Shown one piece after another: positions 34,346 to 46,198 of a DNA stretch of 64,000 bases. The notes under the pieces are model-generated. The model did not search any database. It was not told the DNA's origin and saw only the letters and a program-made list of their open reading frames with translations. Source of the DNA: Mytilus edulis (lineage: Eukaryota; Mollusca; Bivalvia; Mytilida; Mytilidae); NCBI RefSeq assembly GCF_963676685.1, contig NC_092347.1:91880966-91944965 (forward strand). Direction: 5' to 3'. Position 1 is the first letter of the stretch, and each line of letters starts with the position of its first letter. The translations under genes and the position numbers were made by a program.

Positions 34346-35330
34346 CTTCATGGTCTGATATATTTAGCATTAAAGAAAGACCCCACTAAAAGTAAGTTTA
34401 CAATTTGATATCAGTATACAAAACAGTTGACCAAATTTTGTTTCACAAATGGAATTCCTAGGATATTATGTCAATTTTAATCTATGTAATATGCACATTT
34501 ATAAAAATAAGTACCAACTAATTTGTAATCGCTGTTTAATTTAAAAAAATATATTATTGAATTGAAGGAGGGTTGGTGGGATTGGTAATTACTAATTTTC
34601 AAAACTTTATCACTATTTCAATATAAACAAAGCATAAAACATAATACATTGATCTCATCATTCTATAATTCATATCCAATCCATGAATATATTAAGATGT
34701 TTATCAATGAAATATATATGTTCAGAAATCTATATAACAAAAAGATTATTTGTGTATAACCATACTGGTCAAGAAACTTGCAGTACTTGTGTGCATGTAT
34801 GTATATTCTGTTTTCAAGATATCAATGATGTCATTGTTAAAGTAGTATTTAAAATATGGAGTTATCTTCCTTTGTCCATAATAAGTATTGCTTTCCAGTG
34901 CTTAATACAATACCATTTGGTTTTTAGTTCCCACTGGTGAATGAAAACAATTGTTACCCTATAGTGCTTACACGCACTTTGATTTGCATTTGTTTTTTGT
35001 GATGAAACAGTATGAATTTTACAGCATAAGGGTTCATTGTACAATATACTGATGATAAATGTACATGTATATACACACAACATTAATTCTGCTTTCTTTG
35101 AGGATAGAGCGTATAGTCAAATATATCTTATTCATAATTTTCAATTGATATCCTTAAACATTTCATAAAAAAAATCATTTTAAAATTCGTCTCTGATTTT
35201 CATCAGCAAAAAAACTATTAAAACTGTTACAAGTTTCATTAAATGATTTTTTTTAATTATTTTTTTTAAACTCTCTAGAAGCAGAAGGTTTAACAATAGT
35301 ACTAGTATTATTATTTACTTTGTTTTCCAG

Positions 35331-35403
35331 TTGAACCAGTGATCCCTCCATTTAAACCTGTTGGTAAATCCATCAGCTTATTGGAGATAAAGAAACCAGT
35401 CAA
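35331..35403 (+). CDS. NOP14: NOP14, exon A of copy 2
   Basis: The same 73-nt exon as 532-604, with the same acceptor (tgttttccag) and gtaagt donor. It differs at three positions, one changing Thr to Pro near the end (IKKPVK). No candidate NOP14 exon is seen between the end of copy 1 and this exon, so copy 2 seems to carry only the 3' part of the gene. Confidence 0.8.
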
Positions 35404-35429
35404 GTAAGTTTGTTATAAACACAGTGATA

Positions 35430-36920
35430 TGTTAAACCATATTTGTTTTTCTTTCAATATTTTTTGTACATGAATTAGGCATTTCTTTTTCTTGTTTGAA
35501 TTATTTTACTTTGTCATTCCTAGGTTATATAGCTGACTTAGTGGTAAGGGCTTTGATCATTGTTGAAGGCAGTACATAGACCTTCATTCTATGTCATTTG
35601 GTATCTTCCAAAGAGTTGTCATATTTGCAATCATACCACATCTTCTTGTTTGATTTTAGAAACCACTAGTACTCTTAGATATGCACTTTGTGTCATTTGT
35701 GTCTTTGTAAGTTGTTTTTGTCTTGTCCATGGCCAACATGTCTTTCAGACATTATTCGCCTGAACTCGAACTTATTTCATGAATCAGTGATCAAGGATTA
35801 ATTTTAGTGGTCTAGTCTTATCTCAGATACAAGTAGCATGGTTCAGTGGTCAATGTTAAGCTTTCATGTCTGCTCATCAAATTTTATAAGAAATAGATCA
35901 ACTATAGTTGGTGTATTGAGTGTATTGTATTATTGTTAGCTGTTCAAACCTGTCTTGTAGAATTCGTCAGCCCATGACTTCATTTGCATGGTTCATTAGT
36001 CACTTCAAAGTTTAAATGATTTTGTCTGTTTATAGTATACAATAAGCTATAGTCAACTATATTTTGAGTACGGAATGTCTGAAATGCAGGGTTCTTCTGA
36101 CCTTGAACTCATTTTCATATGGCTCATTAATCAAAGTAAAGTTTTTATGTTGATGTCTGTATTTTAGTTTCGGTAAGTACATGAAGTAATAGGTCAACTA
36201 ATTTTGGTGTATGGAAGATTGTATTGTGTGCATGTTGTCTGGTATTGCTTCATCTGACCTTGACTCATTTTCATAGTTCATTGGTCAATATTCAATTTTC
36301 GTAATTAGATTTGTTTCTAAGATTCAATAAGCAGTAACTATTTTTGGTGTATGGTAGGATTTTATGTGTACATGTCTGTCTTGCAGGATTTATTTTACCT
36401 TGACCTCATTTACAATAATCTTTGACAATGCTTATTTCATTTGAAAATTGTAGTGAAACTTTCATGTAACACACTTTAGACATAAATTCTATCATAGTAA
36501 TCAAAGCAGGCACAATATTTCAGCTTGTACAATCTTGTTAAGCTTGTTCTTATGTAGTACTGTTACACCACTGTCCCGGGGTTAGAGGAAAGTTGGCATG
36601 CCTGCAAACATGATTAATTTTTCCACATTCTGTTTTTGTCTGTCCCATGTCAGGAACATGTTATTCAATGGTCATGGTGGTTGTTGTTTGTTGCTGTATC
36701 CTGTTTGTTTTCCTTCATTGTTGTGTATATAAATCTGACCATTAGTTTTCCAGGTGTTATAGTTCTATACATCATTTCTAGACCTTTTATAGCATGTTAG
36801 ACAGCCTTAGTTTTGCTCATTGTTAAAGGTCATATGGTTGCAAACAGTTTTTGACTGACGACATTTGGTCTTTGTTGGCGAATTGTCTCATCAGCAATCT
36901 TATCACACCTTATTTTTATA
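35430..36920 (+). repeat. Old interspersed repeats in NOP14 intron A, copy 2
   Basis: 35430-35655 and 36560-36920 are the decayed accacatcttc / ccacacctta family. 35700-36460 is a run of about five degenerate ~150-bp units (catttcatgaatcagtgatc, cattagtcacttcaaag, cattggtcaatattcaa). It is shared with copy 1, where one deletion and a MITE changed the region. 36921-37647 is plain intron. Confidence 0.55.
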
Positions 36921-37647
36921 TGAAAGCTATGTCTTATATGATAAAAACCAATACAGGGTCTGGTCATGCATGGATGCATGTAATTGATTAAAGTTGCCTG
37001 GTAATGAAGTCTAATGATCATTAAAAACAATGTATAGTGTAAGAGATGTCAGAATGTGAGTTCTTATTATTGCAATATTTAGCAACCCTCAGTGTTGGCG
37101 TTAATAAAAAACATTAAAGATAATTTCTGAATTAACAGTACAATGTATGTCTTTATGATCCTCTGTTGTTGGGTTGATGTTTCATTAATATTTACCTCAA
37201 TTTTACTTTAATTCAAAATCACAGCCTTCAAACCATCGTCATCAAATTTCATAGAGGACCAAAAAATACTTTCCTGTACATTGTCTCATTAAAGTCAACA
37301 TTCACAACAAACTGTCATGAGAATAAAGAACCACAATGATTTTTTAAAAAGATGTTATAAATATTATTATATATTATATATTATAAATTTAATGAAAGTA
37401 TTGGTTGTATAGGACAAAAAAAAAGAATTAGAAAATTTCTTCCATAACCAATTATAATTGTACAAAATGTATCAAAATTCATGTAAATATAATACTGTGA
37501 TTTCATTAATATTCGTTGGATACTAATTTTTGTTGATTTCGTGGGTACAAGAAGAAATGTTTGAATACCACAAAATCAAATATCCAGGAGTATGCAAATT
37601 TTAAAACGATAACTTACTGCAAAATTTAAAGAGTTTGTTTCACATTA

Positions 37648-38700
37648 TTAACATCCTGATATTGTCATTTCATATAACTTGACCTTTTTGGTTGTACTGC
37701 GATTTATTCTATTACATCCTATGTATAGTTGTCCTGTTGGAGAGAATGCAAGAGACCGTGGGTAGATTATGTTTCTGTCACTTGTTTTATAACATGTCAT
37801 CAAAAGGCCAACATTGTTCAGGATATGAAGTGTATCAGTATTCATATCAGCTACAATAACATTGTCTCTTGGTGTTGTCACTATGTCTGTTGGTAAGAAT
37901 GATCTGTCCTTGTTGATCTCTTTGTCTCCTGTATAGATATTGATGATATCACCACCCTGTCCTAACACTACTACTCTTAGTCTGTGATCACTTACTTTAT
38001 CCACCACATGTATATTCCCATTACTGGTACTGGTAATGTTCTTAGGATTGTTAGAAATTGTTTGTTTATGTTGATCATGTTCATACACTCTCTCATGGTC
38101 TCCATTCTCATTCATTAGTATTACAACTCTTCTTCCTGGTTTAGGGTAGTCACTATTAACACCTATTACAAGAACTTTATTGTCACTGGTGATATGGACT
38201 GCTGTAGGAAGAAATGGTGACACATTATATCCTGAGTCTGTTAGTGTACCTGTATTACTGATTTGTTTTAGTTTCTTTCCATTTGTAGATATAAGTAGAT
38301 TATTTGTTTGAGTAACAGCCATACCATAGACTTTGATATTAAAGCTGGATAGTATGTTCAGTTTGGTTCCTTCGGGTTTTACTCTCTGTAATACTTTCTC
38401 TGTTATGTTATTTATCCACAGTGAATCATCATGACAATAAGACATATAACCTACTGTAGATAGTTCAGTCTGATATTGTTTACTGATGTTTAGTTCTACA
38501 GCAGTTGGTTGTCCCACATCTTTGATGTTTACTACTCGATGATTCTCTGTGTTTTTTAAATTTGGATGAACTTTTTCTTTGCAATGATTACACAGTAAAT
38601 TATCACAGTCAATACATTTCCACTTTATTGGTCGGTCAGTTTCACATATTCGACATTTTGCCGGAGCTTGACATGTTATAACAGACGGAGAGAATGCCAT
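37648..38700 (-). CDS. B-box zinc finger / NHL-like beta-propeller protein, intact copy
   Basis: An open single-exon gene of 350 residues on the minus strand inside NOP14 intron A; ATG at 38700. Residues 16-54 show a B-box: C16-x2-C19-x9-C29-x2-C32-x4-C37-x2-C40-x4-H45-x8-H54. There is no RING before it and almost no coiled coil after it, so it is a short relative of TRIM-type proteins. Residues about 75-350 contain repeated blade-like strands (for example DNVIVADMNTDTLHILN and SLAFSPTGQLYIG) resembling NHL repeats. Such intronless B-box/propeller genes are expanded in bivalves, and some TRIM-NHL relatives act in ubiquitination, RNA binding or immunity; the role of this one is not known. Copy 1 has a stop at the codon equivalent to residue 244 (approximately). 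Confidence 0.8.
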   Translation of the reverse strand: MAFSPSVITCQAPAKCRICETDRPIKWKCIDCDNLLCNHCKEKVHPNLKNTENHRVVNIKDVGQPTAVELNISKQYQTELSTVGYMSYCHDDSLWINNITEKVLQRVKPEGTKLNILSSFNIKVYGMAVTQTNNLLISTNGKKLKQISNTGTLTDSGYNVSPFLPTAVHITSDNKVLVIGVNSDYPKPGRRVVILMNENGDHERVYEHDQHKQTISNNPKNITSTSNGNIHVVDKVSDHRLRVVVLGQGGDIINIYTGDKEINKDRSFLPTDIVTTPRDNVIVADMNTDTLHILNNVGLLMTCYKTSDRNIIYPRSLAFSPTGQLYIGCNRINRSTTKKVKLYEMTISGC

Positions 38701-39910
38701 TCTATATTAGTAATAATATATGTTGTATTTTCTTCCTGGTTTGTATCTATAAACACTACTATTTTTATATTGATGATTTGGTGGGTCATGGGAAACTATC
38801 ATGTTAAGTCAAGGTTTTTAAATTCCCAATTGTAGGTACATTTTGTTTGAACATTTAAATTATATTGATTATTATAGATTACCTGGCTATCAATAGTGTC
38901 AGTTTCTGTTAAAATGTGTTCATGTGTCTCCATTATAGAACTATTTCTTTATGTATCCATGGTACCTAAAATTTCATATTCTATTGTAATCAAAATGAAT
39001 TAGAATACATACACTGGGGATAGATACATAAAAGGGAAGACACGGAAGATTTACCCCTTTTTTTCACTAACACAAAAACATACAAAGAAATAGTGTTGTA
39101 CAATGTATAGAAAAGAACAACAAAAAATGAAGAAAAACATTCTGTTGACAATATCTAGGAACTGGTATTATATTTCTGCAGGGTTCATTGCATGCTCAGT
39201 GAATATGCAGGTCCTAATATGCCTGTCAAATTAGCAATATAAAACATTTGATTGTACATGTTAAGTATCTATATTTAAAGACACACTATGTGACATTAGC
39301 AAGTTATGGGTCACATATTTGCTGCATGCCACATTTGCGCAATGGCTCATAGGTCAATACCAGAATTCAATATAAGTTAGATAGATGTATATGAAATGTT
39401 CTAACTTAATGGTAAATAGTCTGGTTGCTGATAATGTTTGAATTAATATTGTCTAAGTATATGGGATGATGAATATGCATCTATTTTCAAATTGATATGA
39501 GATTATGTGCTTTTGGCCAATTATTGAGTAAAAAAAATTAAATGTTAGGCTTAGAACAATAAATTATGGGTGATAATTTTGCAAGATTATATCAAATTAC
39601 CTTCCTTTTTAATGACATCCTATATCAAAATGCATTTATGTTTGATAACTGTATATTGATATGGGTTATGATCTACACACATATCATATATAAATATGCT
39701 AATGAGAATTTTACATTATCAATGCTCAACTATTATATTAGATTAAATCAATTCATTTGAAAGTTCATCTTTTAAATAAGTTTCCCAATGACTAAAAGTC
39801 AATTCTTATATGAAAATTAAATGGAAGCTGTATATTTATGAATTATGTGTGATGACTTAGATTTAGTGCTTTATTATAATAGCCTGGGTGATATTTTACA
39901 TATTTTTAAA
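38701..39910. other. NOP14 intron, upstream region of the B-box gene
   Basis: A+T-rich sequence shared with 10090-11025 and, after the missing 8.3-kb element, with 19310-19540. No further feature is seen. Confidence 0.5.
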
Positions 39911-40357
39911 TAGAATGAAATTCAAAACAGTGTGGCTGTGGCAATTGATCGACACATTAAATTCATCCATTGACTGGGACAATTTACGCGAACGTTTGTC
40001 TGTAACGACCACTGTTCACGACGTACCTACGATAGACATTTAAACTGTGGGGTCACCAAAGGTTTCTTAACGCCTTTAATAATAAAATAATTCGAAAAAT
40101 TAATCAGGAATAACCTTTATGTTTTGATTTATATAATTGGTATAAATCAAAACATCGTGTTATTTCTGATTAATTTTTCGAATTACTTTATTAAGGTGTT
40201 GAGAACCTTTGGTGACCCAATAGTTTAAGTGTCTTTAAAAAGTACATAGTGAGCAGTGGTCGTTACGTGCAAACGTTCACCTTAATTGTCCCAGCCAATG
40301 GATGAATTTAATGTGTCAATCAATAGCCACAGCCACACTGTTTTGAATTTCATTCTA
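39911..40357. mobile_element. 447-bp foldback element
   Basis: Nearly the whole length is self-complementary. tagaatgaaattcaaaacag at the left end pairs with ctgttttgaatttcattcta at the right, and the pairing continues through accaaaggtttc / gaacctttggt and aaaaattaatca / tgattaattttt to a loop near 40130-40140. It is absent at the matching position of copy 1 (about 19545). No ORF; it is a hairpin-type MITE. Confidence 0.85.
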
Positions 40358-40369
40358 AATACTAGAACA

Positions 40370-41040
40370 CACCCGTGATATCGCGGGTCCCTGACTGAAT
40401 TAAAGTATATAACTATGCGCAAGCCTTATTTTAGTATTAGTATTGTCATCTGATAAAGTCATGCGGATTATAAGATACAGTTTTCTCTGCTTTCAAATCT
40501 TTCTATTTGAACCCGTCGAACTGAAACTTATCAATTATTGGTAATATTAATTGGAAAACAAAAGGTCCTGGAATGGAGTATTTTTTAATCAACAGCATTG
40601 TCCTATATTAGTTATAAATAAAGTTGACATCTTTGATTCGATGTTTTACGTCATGCCCGCTAACAAATTGAAAACTGTACCTATACGCCTTATTTTTAGT
40701 CCAGATTTTTATTATTCGTATTGTTATCTTAGAAAGTCTGACTGATTAAAATACTTCAATAGGTAACAATTTGACAATTTAGTAGTGTCAACCCTGTGTT
40801 TATGACCCGTGTATATAGCATATTAATCCTGAATACACCGTTTGTTGGTGCGCCTGTCAGATGCGGAACGTACAGATCGGACTCGACCCGGAACTTCTTA
40901 ATTATTGGCAATATTAATTACGTGGAAATCAAAAGGGCCTGGAGTGGTGTAATTTTTAATCTACACCTTTGTACTATATTAGTTATATATAAAGTTGAAT
41001 TCTTTGATTCGTCGTTTTTACATGATGACGGCTGACAAAT
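40370..41040 (+). repeat. Mussel repeat cacccgtgatatcgcgggtc with internal duplication
   Basis: It starts with acacacccgtgatatcgcgg. Two related segments (about 40480-40680 and 40860-41040) share atcaattattggtaatatta-type text and tattagttataaataaagtt. It is private to copy 2 and directly follows the foldback. Confidence 0.5.
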
Positions 41041-41387
41041 TGGACCTCATAATTTTAGTATTATAGATATATAGGTCATTCTTTCTTAAATATTTGTATA
41101 GGGAATGAATTTCAGTAAATGTAATTTTAAAATGGGTACATTTTTTAGGCAAAATTGAACCTCCTTACCAAACAAATTTTAAGATCTTATTCAAAATTTA
41201 TATTCTTCTCTTCACTATTGAAAATTTAACATACACCAAGGTGAGCAACACAGGCTCTTTACAGCTTCTAGTTTACTTCTTAAGTATAAACGTTAAAAGA
41301 ATTAAGTTAAATCAAATTTGAATCTGATGGTTCAGTTTGCATATAAATTTGTATAATGTATCATAAACCCTGTATTATTTGTCATAG

Positions 41388-41471
41388 GGAGACGATACAG
41401 ACCAAGCTTAAGATGTCAGAAGTACTTACCACAGATATGGATAGAGATGCTCTCAATAATGATGGTTTTAG
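41388..41471 (+). CDS. NOP14: NOP14, exon B of copy 2
   Basis: 84 nt, with acceptor catag and donor gtaaca. It encodes ETIQTKLKMSEVLTTDMDRD and then ALNNDGF, in the same phase as copy 1. Flanking introns align with copy 1. Confidence 0.8.
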
Positions 41472-41477
41472 GTAACA

Positions 41478-42200
41478 TTTGTTTTCTGTCCGTCCGTCTG
41501 TTTGTCCTGTCCCGCTTCAGGTTAAAGTATTTGGTCAGGGTAGTTTTCGATGAAGTTGAAGTCCAATCAACTTGAAACTTAGTACACATGTTCCCTAGTA
41601 TATGATCATTTTAATGCCATATTAGAGTTTTTACCCTAATTTCACGGTCCAGTAACGGAGAAAATGATAGTGCGATTTCATTGGGTCATCCATGTACTAT
41701 GAGCACATTCTTGTTCTAATTATGTTTTCTACCTTTTATTTTATGTTAACAAGCTTAATCATATTCTTCCAGTTTGTAGAGTAAACAAAATTAAACAAGG
41801 CTGAAACAAATCTTACAAAATACAAATATAACTTTCTAAATGTAAACCAGACTATTTAAGCTAAACAAAAATGTACATTTCCTATTACATCTTTGAAGGT
41901 AGGTGGGATTAATTTTTTTTATGACCCATTTAAGGGCATAATGTTGTCTGGTCTTAGCATCCATTTCTTCATCCGTCCGCCTGTCCTTCTGTCTGTCCCG
42001 CTTCAGGTTAAAGTTTTTGATAGAGGTAGTTTTTGATGAACTTGAAGTCCAATCCACTTGAAACTTAGTACACATGTTCCTTATGATAGGATCTTTCAAA
42101 TTTTAATTCGAGATTTTACCCCATTTTCACGGTCAACTGAACATAGAAAATGATAGTGAGGATGGGGCATCCGTGTATTTAGGACACAGTTTTGTTTACA
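41478..42200 (+). repeat. Pair of mussel gtccgtccg / cacggtcc repeats, copy 2
   Basis: 41478-41720 and 41925-42200 are homologous to the pair at 20470-21255, so both predate the duplication. The stretch 42201-42676 is intron; the ORF reading from it into exon C is incidental. Confidence 0.6.
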
Positions 42201-42676
42201 TTGAGTATAGGGAGAGGCATTCTGACTTAAACAGTGATTATTTAAAAATGACAAAAAAAACTTGTAGCTTAAAAAATAAGTTGGGTACCGTAATATGAAA
42301 CACACATCTTCTTTTTTTTGCCTAATGTGTTGAATTTGGGCAGTATACAGAAGAAGGAATTGACTGTGAGATTTAATTAGTTTAAAATTCTTCATGAATC
42401 TTCTGTCTTCAATCAAGAAGTTTTAAAAACCTTCCTTGCATAAAGTTGCATGCATTACAAAAAAATATTTGAGAGCTTGCCAACATTCAAAAAACCTTTC
42501 AAACCTTTACAACAAAATCTATATACTAATTGTCAAATATTGAACATTAATAAAATTATTAACAAGAGGGAGGGAAGAGGGTTTACAATTAAGGAGAATG
42601 ACATGTATGTACTAATTGTCAAACATGTGTGTCAAATAGTGAATAGTAATACAATTTCAATATTTTCTTTTTTCAG

Positions 42677-42943
42677 GTTATCTGTAATATCATCAACAGT
42701 AGTGTTACTGGAACAATTTTCTGCAGTTTATGATAATTACCCATCATACTTAGAAATATTTTCACCAATCAAATGTCAATGTGGTAAACTTCCTGTCAAT
42801 AATTACCCAGAATCCTTGCAGAAACAAATACAAAGACTTGTAAATAATATTACTGAAGGGATGGAAACTCAACGAAAGCCATTAGTCATGCAGAAAAAGA
42901 AACCACCACCACTGAAAATGTTTGAACCAAAAATAGAAGAAGT
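42677..42943 (+). CDS. NOP14: NOP14, exon C of copy 2 (intact)
   Basis: 267 nt, after ttttttcag and before gtatgt. It encodes RLSVISSTVVLLEQFSAVYD, continuing through NYPSYLEIFSPIKCQCGKLP to KPPPLKMFEPKIEEV. This segment matches the family pattern in which a leucine-rich helical stretch is followed by KPxPLKxFxPKxxxV before the basic tail. It is the uninterrupted form of the exon that is split by a transposon in copy 1. It shows that the reading frame at the insertion point is AAT-TAC (Asn-Tyr). Confidence 0.9.
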
Positions 42944-43273
42944 GTATGTTATTTTAGACCTTTGATTATAGAGTTAGAAACATATTTTAACTGAGATTGA
43001 AAATGTATACATAATTATTATACAACAGTTATTTTTTTTTTGGGGGGGGGCAGGGGGTAGGTATGTACATGACCTGAATACAGAATTTCGAATGTCAGCA
43101 ATTTGCAGAGCAAAATATTGAAATCATTTATTATTTTAATTAACATAAAATGACCCTTTGGTATGTCAGTTGTTTTCTTTTTGTTTGACATGTTTGATTT
43201 GATTTTTCAAATTTAATAAGGGATTTCCATTTTGAATTTTACTTGGTGTTTGTATTTTTTGTAATTTCACTTT

Positions 43274-44475
43274 TTAGCTCACCTGGCCCAAAGTGCCAAG
43301 TGAGCTTTTCTCTTCACTTGACGACCACCGTTTGTCGTAGACATTAACTTTTACAAAAATCTTCTCCTCTGAAACTACTGGGCCAAATTTTACCAAGATG
43401 GCCTCCATGGCTAAAAATAGAAAATACAGGTAAAATGTAGATTTTGGTTTATCACTGTGAAACAAAAGCAATAAGAGCAAATCTGACATGAAGGTAAAAT
43501 TATTTATCAATTCAAGATCTATCTGCCCTGAAATTTTCAGATGAATCGGACAACCTGTTGTTGGGTTGCTGCCCCTGAATTGGTAACTTTAAGGAAATTT
43601 TGCCGCTTTTTGTTATTATCTTTAATATTATTATAAATGGAACTAAACTGTAAACAGCAATAATGTTCAGGAAAGTAAGATCTACAAATAAGTTAGATGA
43701 CCAAAATGGTCAGTTGACCCCTAAAAGAGTAATTACCCTTTATAGTCATTTTTTACGAATTTTTGGTAAATTTTGGTAATCTTTTACAAAAATCTTCTCC
43801 TCTGAAACTAATAGATCAAATTTAACCAAACTTAGCCACAATCATTATTAGGTTATTTAGTTTAAAACATGTTGCGCTGACCCAGCCAACTAACCAAGAT
43901 GGCCGTCATGGCTAAAAATAGAACATAGGGGTAAAATGTAGATTTTGGCTTAATACTCTGACACCAAAGCATTTAGAACAAATCTGACATGGGTTAATTG
44001 TTGATCGAGTCAATATCTATCTGCCCTGAAATTTTTAGAAGAATTGGACATCTGGTTGTTGGGTTGCTGCCCCCCAATTGGTAATTTTTAAGGAAATTTT
44101 ATCGGTTTTTGGTTATTATCTTGAATATTATTATAGATAGAGATAATAATGTTCAGCAAAGTAAGATATACAAAGAAGTCAACATGATCAAAATGGTCAG
44201 TTGACCCCTAAAGGATGCATTGCCCTTTATAGCCAATTTTTAACAATTTTCATTAATTTGATATTTTTTGGTAAACTTTTACAAAATATTTTCCTCTGTA
44301 ACTAAAGGACCAAGTTCATTATAGATAGAGAAAAGTGTGAGTAGCAAGAATGTTCAGTAAAGTAAGATCTACAAACACATCACCATCACCAAAACACAAG
44401 TTTGTCATGAATCCATTTGTGTCCTTTGTTTAATACGCACATAGACCAAGGTGAGCGACACAGGCTCTAAAGAGA
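43274..44475 (+). repeat. Mollusc agctcacctggcccaaag repeat
   Basis: It starts agctcacctggcccaaagtg and ends caaggtgagcgacacaggct followed by ctaaagagactctagtt. The interior has two or three degenerate ~480-bp units (ttacaaaaatcttctcctct, ggttgttgggttgctgcc, atggtcagttgaccccta). Copy 1 has the empty site (cactttttggtatctttt at about 24815), so insertion followed the duplication. Other, older copies are at 16150-16990 and 61830-62220. Confidence 0.75.
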
Positions 44476-44534
44476 CTCTAGTTGGTATCTTTTGTCACTC
44501 TTCATTTGGGGGTAAGACTACTAATTACTGTAAA

Positions 44535-44705
44535 TATCAAAGCACATTCACAAAGAAAACAACCCTTTATTGAGTACAATTGTATTCATGTAACTTTCCA
44601 ACTGTTAGAAGTGATTTATAAAAAAAAAATGGACATGCATATATTGGTTATAGGGTTTTAAAAGGGCATTTTGAAATTAATAATAAAATAATCATTGTGA
44701 AACTT
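44535..44705. repeat. Duplicated intron segment left of the LINE (partner 51340-51470)
   Basis: Both segments contain tttattgagtacaattgtat-type text, caactgttagaagtga and an attgtga end, and both align with the single segment 24870-25000 of copy 1. The right one is the closer match to copy 1. It is too long for a target duplication; a local duplication or rearrangement around the LINE is more likely. Confidence 0.6.
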
Positions 44706-44946
44706 TTTTCTCTAATTCTATGGTAATTTATCCCTTTCCCAACCAATTGTATAAAAAAAAGTTTAATCAACGTGTGGTTGCTGATGATCTCAAAATATCA
44801 TTGGATGATTTTAAGGGTCATAACCTTTTTAGCTAACTGGATGAATCAAAATATGCTAACAGGTGTTAATGAAATTATTGACAACTTCATGGAATGTGAA
44901 AGGCACTCGAAGGGGATTTTCGGTTAACAAAAAAAGAAAATGATCA

Positions 44947-45864
44947 CTAGCAAGAGATCACCTCCTTACAAGAGGTGTATCTATACGTAACAAACTTTTA
45001 ACAGTATACGATAAAAACCCAAGAATCCCTGTAGCTGAACAACACCCAGAATACCTCCGAGTACGTGTGTCCAACATTCCTTTATCAGCTGAAGACGGTA
45101 TGATCTTCTCGTTCTTTCAATCTAATGGGGTAGTCGTTACAAGCTATTTCAGAGAGAGAGTGAGAATAGATGGCGAAATGACCGACTGCCAATCTGGAGA
45201 CAGAATCTTTTTTGTCGAACCATTGGAGGGCACACTACCCAGATTCACAAGGATAAGCAAGTACAATGCCAAAATATATTACAAAGGCCAAATCTACATA
45301 AATGCACATATTACTTGTCAAAAATGCCTGAAAAAGGGACACAAACAAGACAAATGCCAAAACGATTGGGTTTGTAATGAATGTGGAAAAGAAGGGCATA
45401 AAGCAAAAGAATGCCAAACTTCTAGTAAACCAGCACCAGACAATGAAACTCCTAGTAAAACAGCATCAGACAATGAAGCTAATAAAACAGATGACCATTC
45501 TGATTCTAGTGAAAGTGAAAGTGGGGAAGAGACTGACATTGGTGATCATGTTGATCACAGTGAAACCCCACCTTCGCAGTCCATATTGCTACCAACAGAA
45601 GCAATAACAGCAACAACAACGGCTATCAGTAAAGTCATTACAGAAATTGATCCTGATTTACAGGAGAAAAAAACAAGAAAAAAGAAAACAAAGACAATAC
45701 AAAAAGCAAGCCAAAAAGTTGAATCAAAAGGACCAATAGACAAATTCATTGTAAACCCTGAATCAACAACACCAGTACAAAAACAGGGGAAAAGACCAGC
45801 AACAACCCCTACAGATGAATATCACAACAGACAAACTGATTCCAGTAAATCATCAAAGACATAG
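44947..45864 (+). pseudogene. LINE ORF1 (nucleic-acid-binding, two CCHC knuckles), 5' incomplete
   Basis: The frame is open from 44944 without an early ATG; a frame break lies just upstream (TGA at 44941). The visible protein has a region like the N-terminal RNA-binding part of Tx1/L1 ORF1 proteins, then two zinc knuckles, CQKCLKKGHKQDKC and CNECGKEGHKAKEC (both C-x2-C-x4-H-x4-C). A long acidic Ser/Thr-rich and then lysine-rich tail follows, to the stop at 45862. Knuckle proteins of this kind bind element RNA in the ribonucleoprotein particle. The missing start indicates truncation or a frameshift. Confidence 0.75.
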
Positions 45865-46198
45865 GTACAAGAACAGTTACCATATATCATTTCCTTTCAA
45901 AATATATTATCCATACAACAATGCCTAAGTCAATGGACATAATAATTTGTACTTGTACAAATATCTGTATATACTCCTATTTTATATATATTTATAAAAA
46001 ACAATTAAAAAAATATGTGGCAGTGTATGATACAATAACATTAGATTGTATATACTCTGCACAAAACAAAATAGAACAATAAACTCTATAAATAGATTGT
46101 TGTCAATATAATATGTATAGATCAATGAAACTACTCCTTTTTTTCCATATGAAATAACAAGTATAGTTATATATACATATGTAATAATTTGTGTTTCA

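Noticed and set aside
42450-42965. 171-codon ORF including NOP14 exon C
   Set aside because: The first 75 codons are intron read-through upstream of a good acceptor; the real exon is 42677-42943.
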